DNA of 64,000 nucleotides from Parietaria judaica (Eukaryota; Streptophyta; Magnoliopsida; Rosales; Urticaceae), in NCBI GenBank assembly GCA_954871525.1, contig OX940868.1, positions 27,585,056 to 27,649,055 of the forward strand, in the 5' to 3' direction. This document shows positions 9,863-24,000 of this stretch, in pieces (the stretch's first letter is position 1; each line of letters opens with the position of its first letter). Under the pieces are notes generated by a model. It saw only the letters and a program-made list of their open reading frames with translations. It searched no databases and was not told the origin of the DNA. Made by a program: the position numbers and the translations under genes.

Positions 9863-12800
9863 ATATATATATATATATATTTATATATATATGATCGTTC
9901 AAAAATAGATGTTATATTATATATTTAAAGTGTTTTAAGCACGTAATAAAGATGGAAAACACTGACCTGCATTTTTACAGAACTCAAGTACTTTGGCTTA
10001 TACAATGAAACTTGAATCAAGATCGTTATTCAGTTATAACTTAATACATTTACACATATTATCTCTATATTTTATATATGCACAATAATAAATTGTCTAA
10101 ATATTGGTTGCAATTTGGGAAGATGGATAACAATAATAGTATATGCGGATAAGGATGCCAACATCAATTTAATTTTTGGAAGCAATTATGAGTCCAGAAT
10201 ACTAAGCAAAAAAGCAAAAAATTGTCACAAAAATCACGTTCCGAATCTCTGAAAGGTTAACACAGAAATCTCTTTACCATTATTCCCTGCCTAAAGGGGC
10301 ACAAATCACAATATTTAGCAGGCTTTGTTTGATACGAGCATGAGAGGCATCATATGTTAAATGAAAAAGAAACAAAGTCTTTGAATAAAAAAGATGGCAT
10401 AGGATACCCCAAAATCTTATACATCACATATTCTAGATAGGGATGAAAATAGAGACAAGTTACTAGAAAAATGAATTCCCCTTATCCAATTTCGTCAAAC
10501 ACAAATGCCATATATCATAAATGGGCGATAAAGGGAAACTATTTAGATTAATTAAAAGTGGCAACTTTTAAATTTTGAAAAAGGTTTAGTCATGCAATTC
10601 TTCTTTTGGCGGTTCATCACAATGCTCGTGACCAAATTGACCAAAAGATCCACTTTAATTAAGTTCAACATTTTTTGGCATCTTATCCATTAACTATAAT
10701 TTTGGCATCTTCTCTTTATGAATTAAAAATGACGAAAAATATTAATTTATGTGTAGTATGTAACTTGTTAGAGGGTATTAGTCAATGTTACAATGATCTT
10801 ATAATTTAAGATAATAAGCTTGGTAAATAATTGATAAATTATATATAAGTAAGTTGGATAATTTTATTGTTATTATTTTAAGAATTCTTTTTCCGGATAA
10901 ATAAGCAAAAAAAAAAATCAAAATTATGACATAAGCGAAACAATCTAGAGGGGGGTACTAATTTACTCTATGAGACCAGACGTTATTTTAAAAAGATCAT
11001 GAACAACGATGTTTGCATATCTCAAAACAAAACCGAAACGATTTTAGAAACATTACAATGACAATTTTAAACACTACGAAACTTAACACACCAATAAATT
11101 TCTCTTCTTTTGATTCACGTGAAGTTAAAGTGCAAAAACATACTTCGTGAAAAAAAAAAGTGCAAAAACATACAAAATTGGGGGATTGCGATACTTTTTT
11201 TTTTTTTTTTTTTGGAGTGGAACGTCACTTGAATGAGTAACCGTGACGTTTCTTGGGTGGACATTAAAAAGTCATGCAATATCATTATTACGTGGTGGAT
11301 AAAGGGAAAAGGAGCAATATGCTTACTCAAAAGCCATGTGAATTTCAATTTCCCACTTGGAATAATGCCCTGTGATTGATACAATTGTTGGATTTGGCAT
11401 TCAGAGAGAAAGTTGTGTTTGTAGTTATTTTATTGTCAAAGTCTCAACACGTTGCAATTGCCTAATTAGTAATTATATTATCTATCTTTTTGGTTGTTGG
11501 AAATCAGTGGATTATGATTACAAGAGATATGCCACTTTATAAGATTGTCACGAGGGAAATAATGACTTGGAGGGTTCGAGTCATTCTGCTTTTAGTAAAG
11601 TAGTAAACTATTTCAAGCCAAAAGCCTATCCAAAGTCTTAGTTGCTTATCTAATATACAAATTTCAAAATGTGAATAGATTTATGGAAAAAAAAAATAAC
11701 ATAATATGAAAATAGTATAAATTTTAAATATCTTCTAAAATTAAAAATGTACGATTTCGAATCTATATATCGTTTTAAAACAATTTTGATCCGGTAACAA
11801 TTTGTAAATTGAATATGGTAATATTTAGTAGACACCTCAAAAAAATATTGCTACTTTTTTTCCTTTTGACAAGTATTTAGTAGACATCTCAACCCGAATA
11901 TTTTTTTCTCTCTTTTTCACTCATATTTTTCTGCTTCACCCTTTTGTTAACCCTATTGCTACTGCTTCTCTTTCTCGGTCTCTCTCCCTAACAGAGCTCA
12001 GTCTTTATTGCTAGCGCAAGAAAAAATATAAATAAAAAAAGTGGGTTTCGAGCCATTAGAATATTCTCATTGAAGTTTCATGGCTTCTTTATTTTTTGGA
12101 TTCCGAAGAATAGAGATTGTGTGATAATTGCTATATTTTGTGAGTAGATTGTTTCTAATTATAGTATATATTGAAGTTTATATTGTCGTAAATTGCTTAG
12201 TATATATGGACGTGGACAGGAGATATAAATAAGTTTTATGTGTTTAACATCTTTGATTAAAAAATTAATAAATTCCACCCACACAGTTGAGTAAGTTCAA
12301 TGAACTTCCTTCAAAACAAAAAAAAAAAGTTCAATGAACCTGATATTTAAATATTGTGGGCAATGGGTATAACTTTTTGGTAAGAAGAATTGAATAATTC
12401 AAATATTCTCTTATTTCTCCGTTCTTAAGCAATGGATTAAGTTTAATTCTTGATTTGGAGATAAAAATAAAGATATAAAATTATAATAGTTTATCACACT
12501 ATAAAAATTTTTAAGTGCATTTGATGAAATTTAAGATATCCGTATTTCGTTTGATAAAAGTTCGTAAGGAGCGATTTAAAAAAGACGATAGATGAGACAT
12601 CTTAGTTTGAAAACTTCTGATGAATCTTTTTTAGGTATAAAGATATTCTTGTTTCGAGCATGGAGAGTTCATTTGAAACTCACCGTGAATTGAAAGTTCA
12701 CAATATAAATTTACACCATTATAAGATCGATGTGGTTAATGATGAATATCAATCCTGATATCGTAGATTCTAACAACCAAATCGTATATTCTAACTTTCA

Positions 12801-14145
12801 TTTCGTAGTTGGTGACTCGGATTCAGTGTTAGTATACTCTATATTAGAGTTACAAACCTCGATATTAGGGATATTGCATCTCATAATTTAGTGTTACTAA
12901 ATCACTCATAAATTCTATTTTGTCTTGATTTGTTTGTTGCGGACGCCCTAAAAAGAGTAGGATACAACCCTGATATAAAGAATGTAGACTGAAGAAAAAT
13001 TTGAGGAAAAATAAAAACCATGTATGATTCAAGAATATTTTCGGTGGCTAATAATTGAAAAGTACTAGAACTAATGAAATTTCAAGTGTTAATTTTGACT
13101 TAATGGTATATCAAGCTAGTTAGTTAATTTTATATTACGTTTTTACCATGAGCCACTTGCTATTACATATTAACTAAACTATGATTTGCTTTGTGGAAGC
13201 AAAGTTTGTGAACTTAATTTTACTTTGATACATTTCAAATATGAAACATATAGGAATAAGTTCATGCCATTTTTTAGAGCATGTTGACAAAATAACATCC
13301 CAAAGAATTTGGAGTGCACAAAACGACAAATGCCGACGTGTATGCCACCGTATTAAATGAATTGATAAATAAAAGAGAGACAATAAATATATATATATAC
13401 ATGTTCTAAATGACGTATACATATTGAGCTGCTTGCAAAATTGTATCATGCAATATTAATTTTAAATCTTAATCCAATATCTGAAAATGATTAAATTAAT
13501 TTATATTTAGATTTTTCATTAAAAAAATAAAAAAAAATAAGGTCACATGGGAACTGGTGCAACCGGCTGAATTTTTCTAAGAACCGGACCGATGATCGAA
13601 CCTTTCTGAGAGTTCTAATCATCTGGTCCCAGATATCTCTGAGTAAAAAATGTTTTCTCTCTCTTGTACAAAGAAAGAGATTTTTTTTTAAATTTTAAAT
13701 ATGATTTAATCCATCCGCATAACACTCATATAAATCTAATTAGCTATATGGGGTAAAACATGCTGGTGATGGTATTAAAGCAAAGTGATAAAAAAAAAAA
13801 ACCCTACAAACGACTACCCCACACCCAATTACACGACATTGATTATTTAGGAGTTGGGACTTACCATTACTAATAAATTTTTGAAGCATTAAATAAAATT
13901 TAGCACACTATTTAATGAAACAGTACAGTAAAAAGAAAAGGGGTATAACAAAATATTCATTTAATATGATTTAATCTGTCCACATTAAATCGGAACTCAA
14001 TTGAAAAACAAGAAGAAAAAAAACAGACTACCACTTTCCACTTTCCAAAAACATGTGACAAATCTAACAAACGATACCGAATAGGTAAAAACGACATCAG
14101 TATTTACCCTAGTAATAAGCTATAAAACGACAATTAAAATCCACT
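9863..14145. other. Intergenic, no gene recognised
   Basis: AT-rich DNA with homopolymer tracts (for example poly-T near 11195-11212). Open frames at 11115-11384 and 13174-13449 lack recognisable domains and have low-complexity composition; I do not support them as genes. The region just below 14146 should hold the 3' UTR of the hexose transporter. Confidence 0.5.
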
Positions 14146-17100
14146 TCATTGTATGGGCTTGAGGTCAGTGCCATGGTTTCCGATGGGGTAGTCCTCGTCC
14201 TTGACGAACCGGGACCAGTACCAGTGGCGCTTCCAGACCTGGCCCATCTCCTCGATCGGAATCCCCTTCGTCTCCGGGAGGAAGGAGTAGATGAAGACGG
14301 TCATGACGAAGACGAAGAAGGCGAAGAAGATGAAGAGCCCGAACTTCATGTGGCAGAGCATGGTGAGGAAGAGCTGCGCGATGATGAAGGTGAAGAGCAT
14401 GTTGGTCGACACGTTCACGCTCTGCGCCGCCGACCGGACTTCCAGAGGGAAGATCTCGCTCGGCACCAACCACCCCAGCGGGCCCCACGACCACGCGAAC
14501 CCCGCCACGTACGTGCAGATGAAAAAGACTACGAGAATGGCGTACCACTTGGGCAGCTCCCCCACGATACCGTCGACGCCAAACTTGGCCGCAATCGCAG
14601 CTGCCACCGCCACCTGAGAGAGAGAGAGAATCATAACTAGGTTGAGAATTGAAAATGATAACATGAAAAATGTTTGTAAATATTGATTAGAGAGATTAAA
14701 TTGAATTACTAGAGCATAATTAATTAATTTTAATGCATAGTATTATTATTTTACATATATTTCATATTCAATTTAACAAAAATAATCATAATGAATGTTT
14801 TTCAAGCCATTAATCATCGCAATAAAACATATTAAATTTTATATTATAGACGGGTGGTCAACGACGAATGTACAAACCTTATATAATAATCATTATTCCT
14901 ACTATGTCTAACATTACAATCATTAATATTATAATTTAATTTTTTTTTATTTGGCATTTATCATCATAACTAACTTTATGTTAAAAATATTAAATTGAAG
15001 GTATTATGATTATGTAACAAAAGGATTAATATCAAATAATGTGGTTACCTGGCATAAGAACATCTGAACTCCGCCTTCTAGGAAGAGATTGCGGCGGCCC
15101 CACCTGTCGACGGAGAAGATAGAGATGAACGTGGCAACAACGTTGACGACACCCGTGACGACAGCGGACATGAGCGATGCGTCGTCCTTGAAGCCGATGG
15201 AGTTGAAGAGCACCGGCGCGTAGAACATGATGACGTTGATGCCCGTCAGCTGCTGGAAGAACGGGATCAGTATCGCCATGGACAGCTGCGGCCTGTACTT
15301 GCGCTGCAGGAGCGTCCGCCACGGGTTCTCGATCGCGTTTGACGCCTCACTGGCTGCCACCAGGTCGTTGAACTCCTCATCCACGTTGGCAACCCCGCGC
15401 ACGCGCTGCAGCTTGAGGCGCGCCTCCTCAGTGTTGCCACGCTCGATCATCGAGTTGGGGGTGTCGGGGAGGATGATTGAGCCGACAATGATGATCAAAG
15501 CAGGCACAGCCGCGCCACCGAGGCTGAGCCGCCACCCCCAGCCGCCCTCGATCTTGGCGAAGAAGTAGTTGAGCACGTTCGCCACCACAATTCCGATCGT
15601 GATCGACAGCTGGAACATGATGTTAATCGCGCCCCTGTACTTGTACGGCGCCATCTCCGACAGGTAGAGCGGCACGGACTATCATTGCATACAAAAGAAT
15701 CAATAAGAGACCAAATTTAAATATTTAAAATATAGAAACTAAAATATTAGAAAGAAAAAAAAAATACATAAAGAGTTACATTTTCTGATTTTGATTATAT
15801 ATTTATTTAAGATAATAAAATAGAGAGCGAAAATTCTTAATGAAGTATGAAGTTGTTGGGACCCAATTTGGTGCGACGAGTTGTCGTGTTTGTCGGGAGG
15901 GAAAAAAATCATGGGGATTAATAATTAAAAATAAGGATATTTACGGCAAAAGTACCATGAAATATCTCCTTGTATGTGACATATTCTTAATTTTATTTCC
16001 TATCGATAAATTTCAAATTTTATTTTTATCACGACAAAATTACACAAAACTAGAAAAATGATATTGCAGTAAGTTTCAAATTTCTACAAAGAGGTGATTT
16101 GAGGTACTTTTGTCACAAATATCGAGTAAATATAAGGCGAAATAATATTAGTTTAGTGAAGGGACGCTTTCAAGTGGGGACTATATTCTATTGGATTGGC
16201 GTTTAGTAAACGTGAATTCGCGAAAGCGAAGGAATGGCATCATGCGCTTCGGAAAAATTGGGCTTCATTGACTTGCTCATCTTTCTCACTCTTTAGACAC
16301 ACACAACACAGATTCGTGGTTTCCTACACTTTCTGACCAACCAAACAAGGCAACGTCAAGAAAAAAAAAAAAAAAAAAAAAGCCTGAAAATCCAGATCTA
16401 AACATAGAGAAGTCAGATCCAAAGCCATACAAATCCGAAGAAGCGTAATAAACGTAAATAAATAAAAAAGAGTACGAAGTGAACATATATTGTATTTTGT
16501 TTCCAAATCCAAAACAACCAAACACAAACAAGACATAACACAACCTCTCGATCCGAGAAAAAACCAGAGAATTTATGTGTAATAACAATATATTTATATA
16601 TATCATGATAAAAAAAATGTAATAACCTCTAGATCCAAGCTAAAAAGAGAGACATAGGCATGTTTTTTATAAAATAAATAGATGTAATAAAAACTATGTA
16701 AACTACCTGATTGGTGAAACCGATGCCGAGACCGAGTAAGATACGGCCGGCGATGAGCATCCCGACATTGGCGGCGCCTGCGTTCAAGCCGGCGCCGAGG
16801 CAGAAGAGGACGCCGCCGCAGAACATCGAGATTTTGCGGCCGAAGCGGCGCGTGATGTGGCTGGCGAAGAGCGACGACACCAGCGCCGCCAGGTAGAGCG
16901 ACGACGTGAACGACGTCAGGTAGAAGCTGTCGTACTGGCAGTACTTGTTCGAGTCGTCCGTCGCCAGCTTCTTCCGGAGCACCGACGGGAAGAACTTCTC
17001 GAGGAACGGGTTCATCGACGTCACGCCCCCTTCGCAGAACCAACCGAAAACACCGCGTTAGCAGAAATGTTCGAGCCCCGCGACATAAAAAGAAGAAGAA

Positions 17101-17255
17101 GAAGATAGGGAAGGCGGCTCACCCGAGATTCCGATGTCGTATCCGAAGATGAGACCGCCCATGGCGGCGACGATGCAGGTGATCATGACGTAGGGAGTGA
17201 GGTTTCCGGGATAGCCCTGGCTAGGGCCATTCGTGGCGATTCCAACGGCAGGCAT
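14146..17255 (-). CDS. STP: STP-type H+/monosaccharide symporter (STP1/STP12-like)
   Basis: Four exons (17255-17123, 17029-16707, 15678-15049, 14613-14146) with GT/AG junctions encode 517 residues, a normal length for the family. The protein imports hexoses with protons across the plasma membrane. Family marks include YPGNLTPYV then [18 protein letters not shown] at the N-terminus, [21 protein letters not shown] (after residue 153), [28 protein letters not shown] with QQLTG at 294-298, [27 protein letters not shown] and PETKG at 475-479, then HWYWSRFV. These make 12 predicted membrane helices in an MFS sugar-porter fold. The terminal sequence resembles Arabidopsis STP1/STP12 more than other clades. 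The C-tail is shorter than that of STP1. No break is seen, so it looks functional. Confidence 0.95.
15679..16706 (-). other. Intron 2 of the hexose transporter, enlarged by repeats
   Basis: This 1,028-bp intron contains a small MITE (15936-16123) and, near its 5' side, a long A-run at about 16361-16381 on the plus strand (poly-T in the transcript). Open frames inside it are not coding. Confidence 0.8.
15936..16123. mobile_element. Short MITE in hexose transporter intron 2
   Basis: GATATTTACGGCAAAAGTACC at the left end pairs with GATATTTGTGACAAAAGTACC read in from the right end. The left arm shares words with 4930-4985. No target duplication is apparent. Confidence 0.5.
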
Positions 17256-17371
17256 TTTTTTCTCCGATCAAGCTCGGATTCAAATGACAGAGCTACACGA
17301 CTAACAAGAGGAAGAAAAAGAAGACGAAGAATTTGTGAATGGAATAAGAGGTTTTTGTATAGTTTGTGGGA

Positions 17372-17388
17372 GGGATATATATATAGGT
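17372..17388 (-). promoter_or_regulatory. TATA region of the hexose transporter
   Basis: On the minus strand an uninterrupted TATATATATA core sits about 120 bp upstream of the ATG at 17255. It is preceded by CTTTGTACC and followed by CCCTCCC. Position and sequence suit a TATA box with a leader of about 90 nt; this is inference. Confidence 0.45.
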
Positions 17389-17736
17389 ACAAAGTCTCAA
17401 TGAGCTGTCAATTTTTTTTATTTTTTATTTTTATTTATTTGAGAAAAATAAAAATGACAACTATGTGATAAATAACGGGATAGTTTCTTTTTATTTTTCC
17501 GGGTATATAAATATTTCGTTGGAAAATATAAAGATATGCAAAAGGGAGACAAGTCAACTATTAAATGTGTAACGAGATTTGGACGTTAAAAATATGATTA
17601 CCACTTGCATTATTTTTTTATTTTATTTTCTATTATGGATAAGAATTTGGAATGGAAGAAGAGTAACTTTTTGAAAGTTTCCACTCTTAGCCGTTGGATG
17701 GCCCTACAATTGGATGAAAAGAAATATTAAGTAGAT

Positions 17737-18080
17737 TTATATTGCAGTAAAAGTACCTAAAGTTTGACCAATTGAGGCAAAAAATCTAAAGTAAAAAATA
17801 ATGTCAAAAATATTCAAAGTCAATTGATGAATTTTCTGTCTAGTTTTTTTTTTTTTTTTTTATGGACATCTATCAAATTGTTAGCATAATCATACCTAAG
17901 TATATATTTATCTGTGCATCTAGTTATTCAGCATCTAATGTCATATGAATTCGACGGAAAAAGTTATTGAAACAATATATCTCTTCATATTTGTTACTTT
18001 AGTTACTTTTATTGCAATTTTTTACTTTAAACCCGTATCATCTTAGTTTTTCAAATTTAAATACTTTTGCCGAAGCTAAC
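17737..18080. mobile_element. Decayed MITE with GCAAAAGTA-type ends, upstream of the hexose transporter
   Basis: Left arm TTGCAGTAAAAGTACCTAAAG, with TTTGACCAATTGAGGC and AAAGTAAAAAAT; right arm read inward GCTTCGGCAAAAGTATTTAAA, with TTTGAAAAACTAAGATG and AAAGTAAAAAAT. The arms are imperfect inverted repeats. It lies about 350 bp upstream of the transporter TATA region. Confidence 0.45.
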
Positions 18081-19892
18081 CTATTAAATATTGATCTGAC
18101 GGTGGAGGCCGTATATTTCACAATTATTACGTTTCAGTGTACAATCATAAATACCTTCTTTATTTTCCTTTTTATATTTCCACTCTCTTAATCCGAAATT
18201 ATTGTTTCGTAAAATAAAAGGTATTCAAGAAGCGGCAGTCATTATTAATCTTTAATGACATTTACACGTCGGAAATTCCAGAAGAAAAAAAAGAAAAAAA
18301 ATATTTCGAGATTAATGCATTTTCGAAGCTGTAATTATTGTGGATAATGTTATAAATCGTTATCTTTCCGCGTCCAATTTTTCTTTTTTTAGGGTCACGG
18401 ATTTGGCTTAGCTGTCGTTTTTTGGATAATGTTCTTGTGTTGGATTAAAAGAGAAGTTTTTATTTTTAGTGTTAGAAATTACTTATATATTTTACGGTAT
18501 GGATTGATCGAGATATTCGAACGTGATCGGTGCCTTTATGGTATTAAATTGGCCAAATCAATTAGACGTATAAAATATACGATTATTTGTGTGATAATAA
18601 TATGATTGTAATTTTTTGATACATAAGGGCTATTTTGGTAATTAGGTGATTGCACTCCAAGACGTGGCAAAGAGTGGGGAGTGAGATGTATGGTCTCTAT
18701 TCCTCATGTCTCGGAGACAGATTGGGTTATTTTTATTTTATTTATTTTCTAGTTTAAATAATTCTAATTAATTAATAACATTAGAAAGGAACAATTACCA
18801 AAGACTGTGAAAATTGAATAATGATGTCCTATTCAAAAACTAAAAAGACGTTATTGATCGGTCTTAAGTCTTACTGTTTTGTGAATATTTCCTTACTAAT
18901 TCAATTATTAAACCCTATAAAAATGGAATGATAATGTCCGATTCATAAACAAACAAGGTCTTTGATTGAAAAGAAAAGAAAAAACGTTATAGGTCTTATG
19001 TATTCAATTAATAAATATTTCTCTATAAATCCAAATACCGACGACTATATAATTGAATGATAATGTTCGCTTCATAAACTAATAACTAATAATGTCTCTG
19101 AATATCTTATTTTCTGTTTAGTTGATTTAATTTTAATTTAATAATATATTTATTTATTGCAATTTTTAATCAGTCTAACTAATATCTGTTTTCTTTTTCT
19201 TTAGTAAAACCAAGGGCTTTAGCTTTTGATACAAGTTTAAAAACTATAACATATTTCCTCTTCTCCGTAAAATGAATACCGAAGTCTTTACTCTTTATTG
19301 TTTATTTTTAACTTACTGTATATTGTATATATATTAAGAAAAACAGTTTATTCAAAATGATCTAAAAATATAGCGGTGTCATGATACCACTAGAAGAACT
19401 TGGTAAATACATATAATATCTATATCAGTTTTGTATCATGTATATTTAATTAATTGATTTAAATGAAAATCTCAACAAAAATAAAAATAAAAATAAAATC
19501 TCAATGTGTTCAAAGTGAATGATACACATCTAATTGTCATAATCTTGGAATTGATTTCATATGCTCTTAATTTATGCTGAAAAAGGGGGAGATATTTCAT
19601 ATTCTTGATTCCTTATTCTTTTCATTCACTAATCTAAAGACGATTCTTCCATTACTTAAATAATACAATAGTTTTTTAATTCTTTTAAGGATTAATACAA
19701 TAGTTCTATTCCTTGTATTACATGATTAAATATTAATAATTTAAACGAAAAAGCTAAAACGAGTCCGAGTAATTGGCCACTTCAATATATACAAATAAAT
19801 TGATGACGATGTGGGAAAATGCTTCTTTTGTTTTTTGTTCCTTTTAAGTTTTAATGGTACACAAAAGTTAAAAGAAAGACAGTATGTATAAT
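18081..19892. other. Intergenic, no gene recognised
   Basis: AT-rich DNA. Only short fortuitous open frames are present. Confidence 0.5.
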
Positions 19893-21023
19893 TAGGGGTA
19901 GATAGGCGTGGGTTGGGTTGGGTCACTCTAAACCTGTAAATAAAGAACAGAACCCGGAACTGTTTTTCACGTTTTCGGAAAAATTCGGAACCGGATTTTC
20001 TGGTTCCGGATTTTTTCCGGAATACAAAATCCGGTTCCGGATTTGTTCTGTTTTGTTTTTTTAATATATAAATTATAAAGTATAAACCGGTTTGATATAT
20101 AAATTATAAAGTATATGTTTTCTTTTTCTTTTTTTCTTTTTAAAAATAAAAAAACGGATTTCGGAAAATATAGAAAATCCGGAACCGGATTTTCTGGTTC
20201 CGGATTTTAAAAAAAAAATCCGGAAATCCGGTTTTCCGATTACTGTATTTACAGGTTTAGGTCACTCAAACTACTTATTTTTTATGGACCTGACTTGTTT
20301 ATATCGGTTTACTAAAAACGGCTTGATCTGACTCAAAAAATTTCAATGCCGAATCAAACCGACCCGATAAAAAATTGAGGTTGATTGGTTTGGGTTGTCG
20401 GGCTCGAACAATTTAAATTTAATTTTATATTATAAAAAATAATATAAAAAAATGCATCAATATTATAATTCAAAGTTCAATTAAAAATACCCCAAAAATA
20501 TTTTAATCAATTAAACTTACACTAAACAGATTCTATAAATATTTTAATTAAACAACATCTCTAATCAACCTATCAAGAAACCTAAATGAAACTTATTAAA
20601 CTATTTGAAATTGCATAAGATTACTATTCACTTTCAAACATGCTTAAATAATTTAAGCATACTCAAATAATAATAAATTATTACTAATTAGATTTGAAAT
20701 AAAAACTAAGATTTGTGTTTGAGATTGAAAATGAGAAATTGAACAATCCTTGAAAGTAAATAAAATTGTGAATGGGAAATTTTAAAAAAACTAAAGATCG
20801 TACTACTTGAATAAAATTCAATACAAATTAATGTATGAAATATATATTAATTATATTGGTCGGTTCAGAGACACCGACCCAACCCAAGATTTTGGTACCG
20901 ATCCGACCCGAATAATAGTCGGCCCTGGCCCAATCCGACCCAATTTTGAGCGGGTTAGATTGGGGTCGGGTCTCTAACGGATTGGGTTTGGCCATTGGGT
21001 TGGGTCTAAAATGCTCAGCCCTA
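19893..21023. mobile_element. hAT element (outer of a nested pair)
   Basis: Starts TAGGGGTAGATAGG and ends, read inward, TAGGGCTGAGCATTTT, the TAGGG-type ends common in plant hAT elements. Both ends are followed inward by GGGTTGGGT-like tracts. Flanking 8-mers TGTATAAT (19885-19892) and TGTATAAC (21024-21031) match at 7 of 8, a hAT target duplication. No transposase is seen, so it is non-autonomous. It is split by the insertion at 19929-20259. Confidence 0.75.
19929..20259. mobile_element. 331-bp hAT MITE nested in the 19893-21023 element
   Basis: Terminal inverted repeats are TAAACCTGTAAATAAAG and, read inward from the right, TAAACCTGTAAATACAG. A perfect 8-bp target duplication, GGTCACTC, lies at 19921-19928 and 20260-20267. 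The interior is a near-palindrome of TTCCGGAT/ATCCGGAACCGG words around an AT centre, so the whole unit could fold back. Confidence 0.9.
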
Positions 21024-21031
21024 TGTATAAC

Positions 21032-24000
21032 ACTGAAAATTAGATTAACGGTGAAATCGGTTTATAGTTCGACCCAGTACCATACTTTTTAGTTTCGTGG
21101 GCGGCTAAAGGAGGAGTCAACGTCGACGTAGTTGACTAGGTCTTTAGGCTTTTTCCTTCTCCCGTGACTTGGCAAGGTTAAAATTTTTGTCTCTAGCAAG
21201 CCAAAGAGAGAGAGGTCGTCACGTAACTAGGCCTGTAGCCACGGGCGGAGGTATTAATACACGAGCCTCTGCACGTGCATAGGTTGGGTTTTAAAACAAA
21301 AATACCACACTAAGTACATGTTCTAATGTGCTTATCTTATTTTATTCTATCTCAAAGTTTTCAAACATACATAATCAATAGTTCAATACAACGTTTGATA
21401 ATTAATTATTAGTACTCGGCTTATTTTATGTTGTCGGTGATGTACTCGGCGTGTTGGCGATGTACTCGGCATTCTCAACGTTGTTGACGATGCATACTCG
21501 TGGCCGACTGCGTCGCCGACACCGACACCGTCGAGATCAATCAATTGCGTCGCGGACACCTACGAGAACGATTTCAGAAACTTAACGCTAATTATTATTA
21601 TTATTATTATTATTATTGCTTTTACGATTAAAACAATTTTATTGTATTTTGTTTTTAAATTTTTTTGTTAGTTATATGGTGCTATACCTGAAACACAAAG
21701 CTAGCTCCGCGACTGTCTATCGCGAGCGCTTATCTTGTGGCTCGGCGGTCTCGGTGGCGTCCTTGTGGTAAATTGAAAGAAGTTGCGGAGGCGAAGTGTC
21801 TAGTCCCCAGGTGGCAACGGGTCGTCCAAAAGAACAATCGAGAGCTAGACGAGTTCGGAATTCACAACTACTTCGAAAGTATCGTGTAAAGTGTAAATAT
21901 ATTACTAATTAATGAATTTAAAAAAAAAAAAAAAACTTTTTAACCTTCATACCTCTTATTGACGATTTAATACAACAGAAAGTTATATATGCTCTAATTC
22001 CATGATAAGTTTATATATTCTCTTCTGATCTTTACGTACAACTTTCTATGAAATTATTGTGATAGAGTTAGATATGTTTTCACAACCATCATTAAAGAGC
22101 ATAAAACTTTCTATACGTAATTTTATGGTTCGCATTTCCCAATCAAATTATCAAACAAAAATAATTAAGAAAGACAACATCAGTAAATTAGCGAAGCCAT
22201 TGAGATTATATTTTTCGTTACAAGTCATCTTCATAGAAAGTTCTCACTCATTTGATTCGAAAGCGACTCTCCCGTATTCTTCTATCGGTACTCTTGTATT
22301 TAATTTTGTAACCATCAATACTATTTTGTTTGGTGTTAATTGCGACATAAATACTTAATTTATAACTAAAATTAGTAGCATATACTAAGCCTTCAAAAAT
22401 AACGGCAATTGTATTCAAGGAACGTTTTGAAGAGTTGACCAGTATCCATCACTTCACGTCATCCGTTAACACTTCGCAACCTGTCCAACGTGAGATGTCA
22501 GCAAAACATCAGCCACTATTATCATATTAAAATAAAACAAATAAGTTAAACAGAAACAATGAAAATATTTTATGAGTTTTAAAACCCGCCATTACCAGAT
22601 GACAAGTAGGATATCCACATGGTGTACAAGTGACATCGTAACGTTCTTTGAGTACTACGCCGTTACTTTTGAGGGTTAGGTATATGCCACCAACTTTGAC
22701 CATAAGTTAACTATTCATACCACAATTAACCCAATAATACATCAATAAAATCACTTCTTCTTTTTTTCCTCTCTCTCTGAATTTTATCGAATTGATCATA
22801 TGATACTCTTTTGGTAAGATGAAGTAATAAAATCAGTTGCTGTATATCAAATGGAAACAACATTGAAAGCTCACATCACTTCATGATTCCAAATCCAAAC
22901 TTGTCCATGCATGATATTGCGTTCACATTGACCACCTTAGCTTCCAACAAAATTGCAATCAATTTACAGCTTGCCAGTCTCTCTCTAAGGCCTATTCTCT
23001 CTACAATCAACCAAAAGATTCCAATTGCGAAGACTCTGAATTCCCAAATTTGGTCTAAGCAACAAAACTAGCCTTCCTTTGATATCTTTCCTTGACTTTC
23101 CAATTAAATTACTATTAAATAAATCAACGACTCGTAAAGAAAAACAACAAAGTGTTATGGGCCTCCAAAAAATAAGTCACATCGGATCTTGAAAACCGAT
23201 TTCAAAAGCTAGCTTGGGGTTATGATGATCCGAGCCTCGGACTCCACAAGGTCCCTTGCCTCGAGCCTGTTGATCGGCTCCCGTGGCTCAGGCTCCTCGG
23301 TCGGGTCCTATTTTCTTCTGTATAGCTTCACCATTTGAGTTTTGGCTCTTTTCACCTTTACTAATACACAGTTCGATAAATATTAATTTAGTGAATTAGT
23401 AGCAAATAAATAAAAATAAATGAGAGGTTGAACTAAATGACTAGTTTTATAGTTTAAAATTGACAAAATAATTCATATTTAGTTAATATTTATAAAATAG
23501 TCAATTAACTATATTAAGCATTATAAAATAATCATATTAACTATATAACCATATTAACCCGTCTTCTTTATGGCGATTTTTTGATTTTCGACCACAAGAG
23601 CATCTTCAAAATATGATTGTCCCAATCACGTCAAAGTGCTCAACGATGGTTGGCCCGGTCTCGTTGGATCGAACCGATACAGAACATACAAAGGCTTCCT
23701 CTCATTTATATAATTTTGGAAATGAGAATGGATATTCAACTAAGGTTGGCTTGACTTTTTACTGTAATTATTTTATTTTATTTTTTGCAGTCACTCAATT
23801 CAATCGAGCAACAGTCATTACTGTGATCCGCAGTCGACAGAGAATTTAAGCACAATATTATTATCCATCATTTATTTAATACAATAAAAATATCTTCTGA
23901 ATATTATAACAGGATTAAAGTATTAAACTACGATATATTAGATGACGCCATTTTTTATTTTATGTTATTAATTAAAAAACCTCGACCTACAACACTGGCA

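Noticed and set aside
14149..14640. Plus-strand open frame of 163 codons
   Set aside because: It is the antisense shadow of exon 4 of the hexose transporter; its acidic, Arg-rich low-complexity composition is typical of such shadows.
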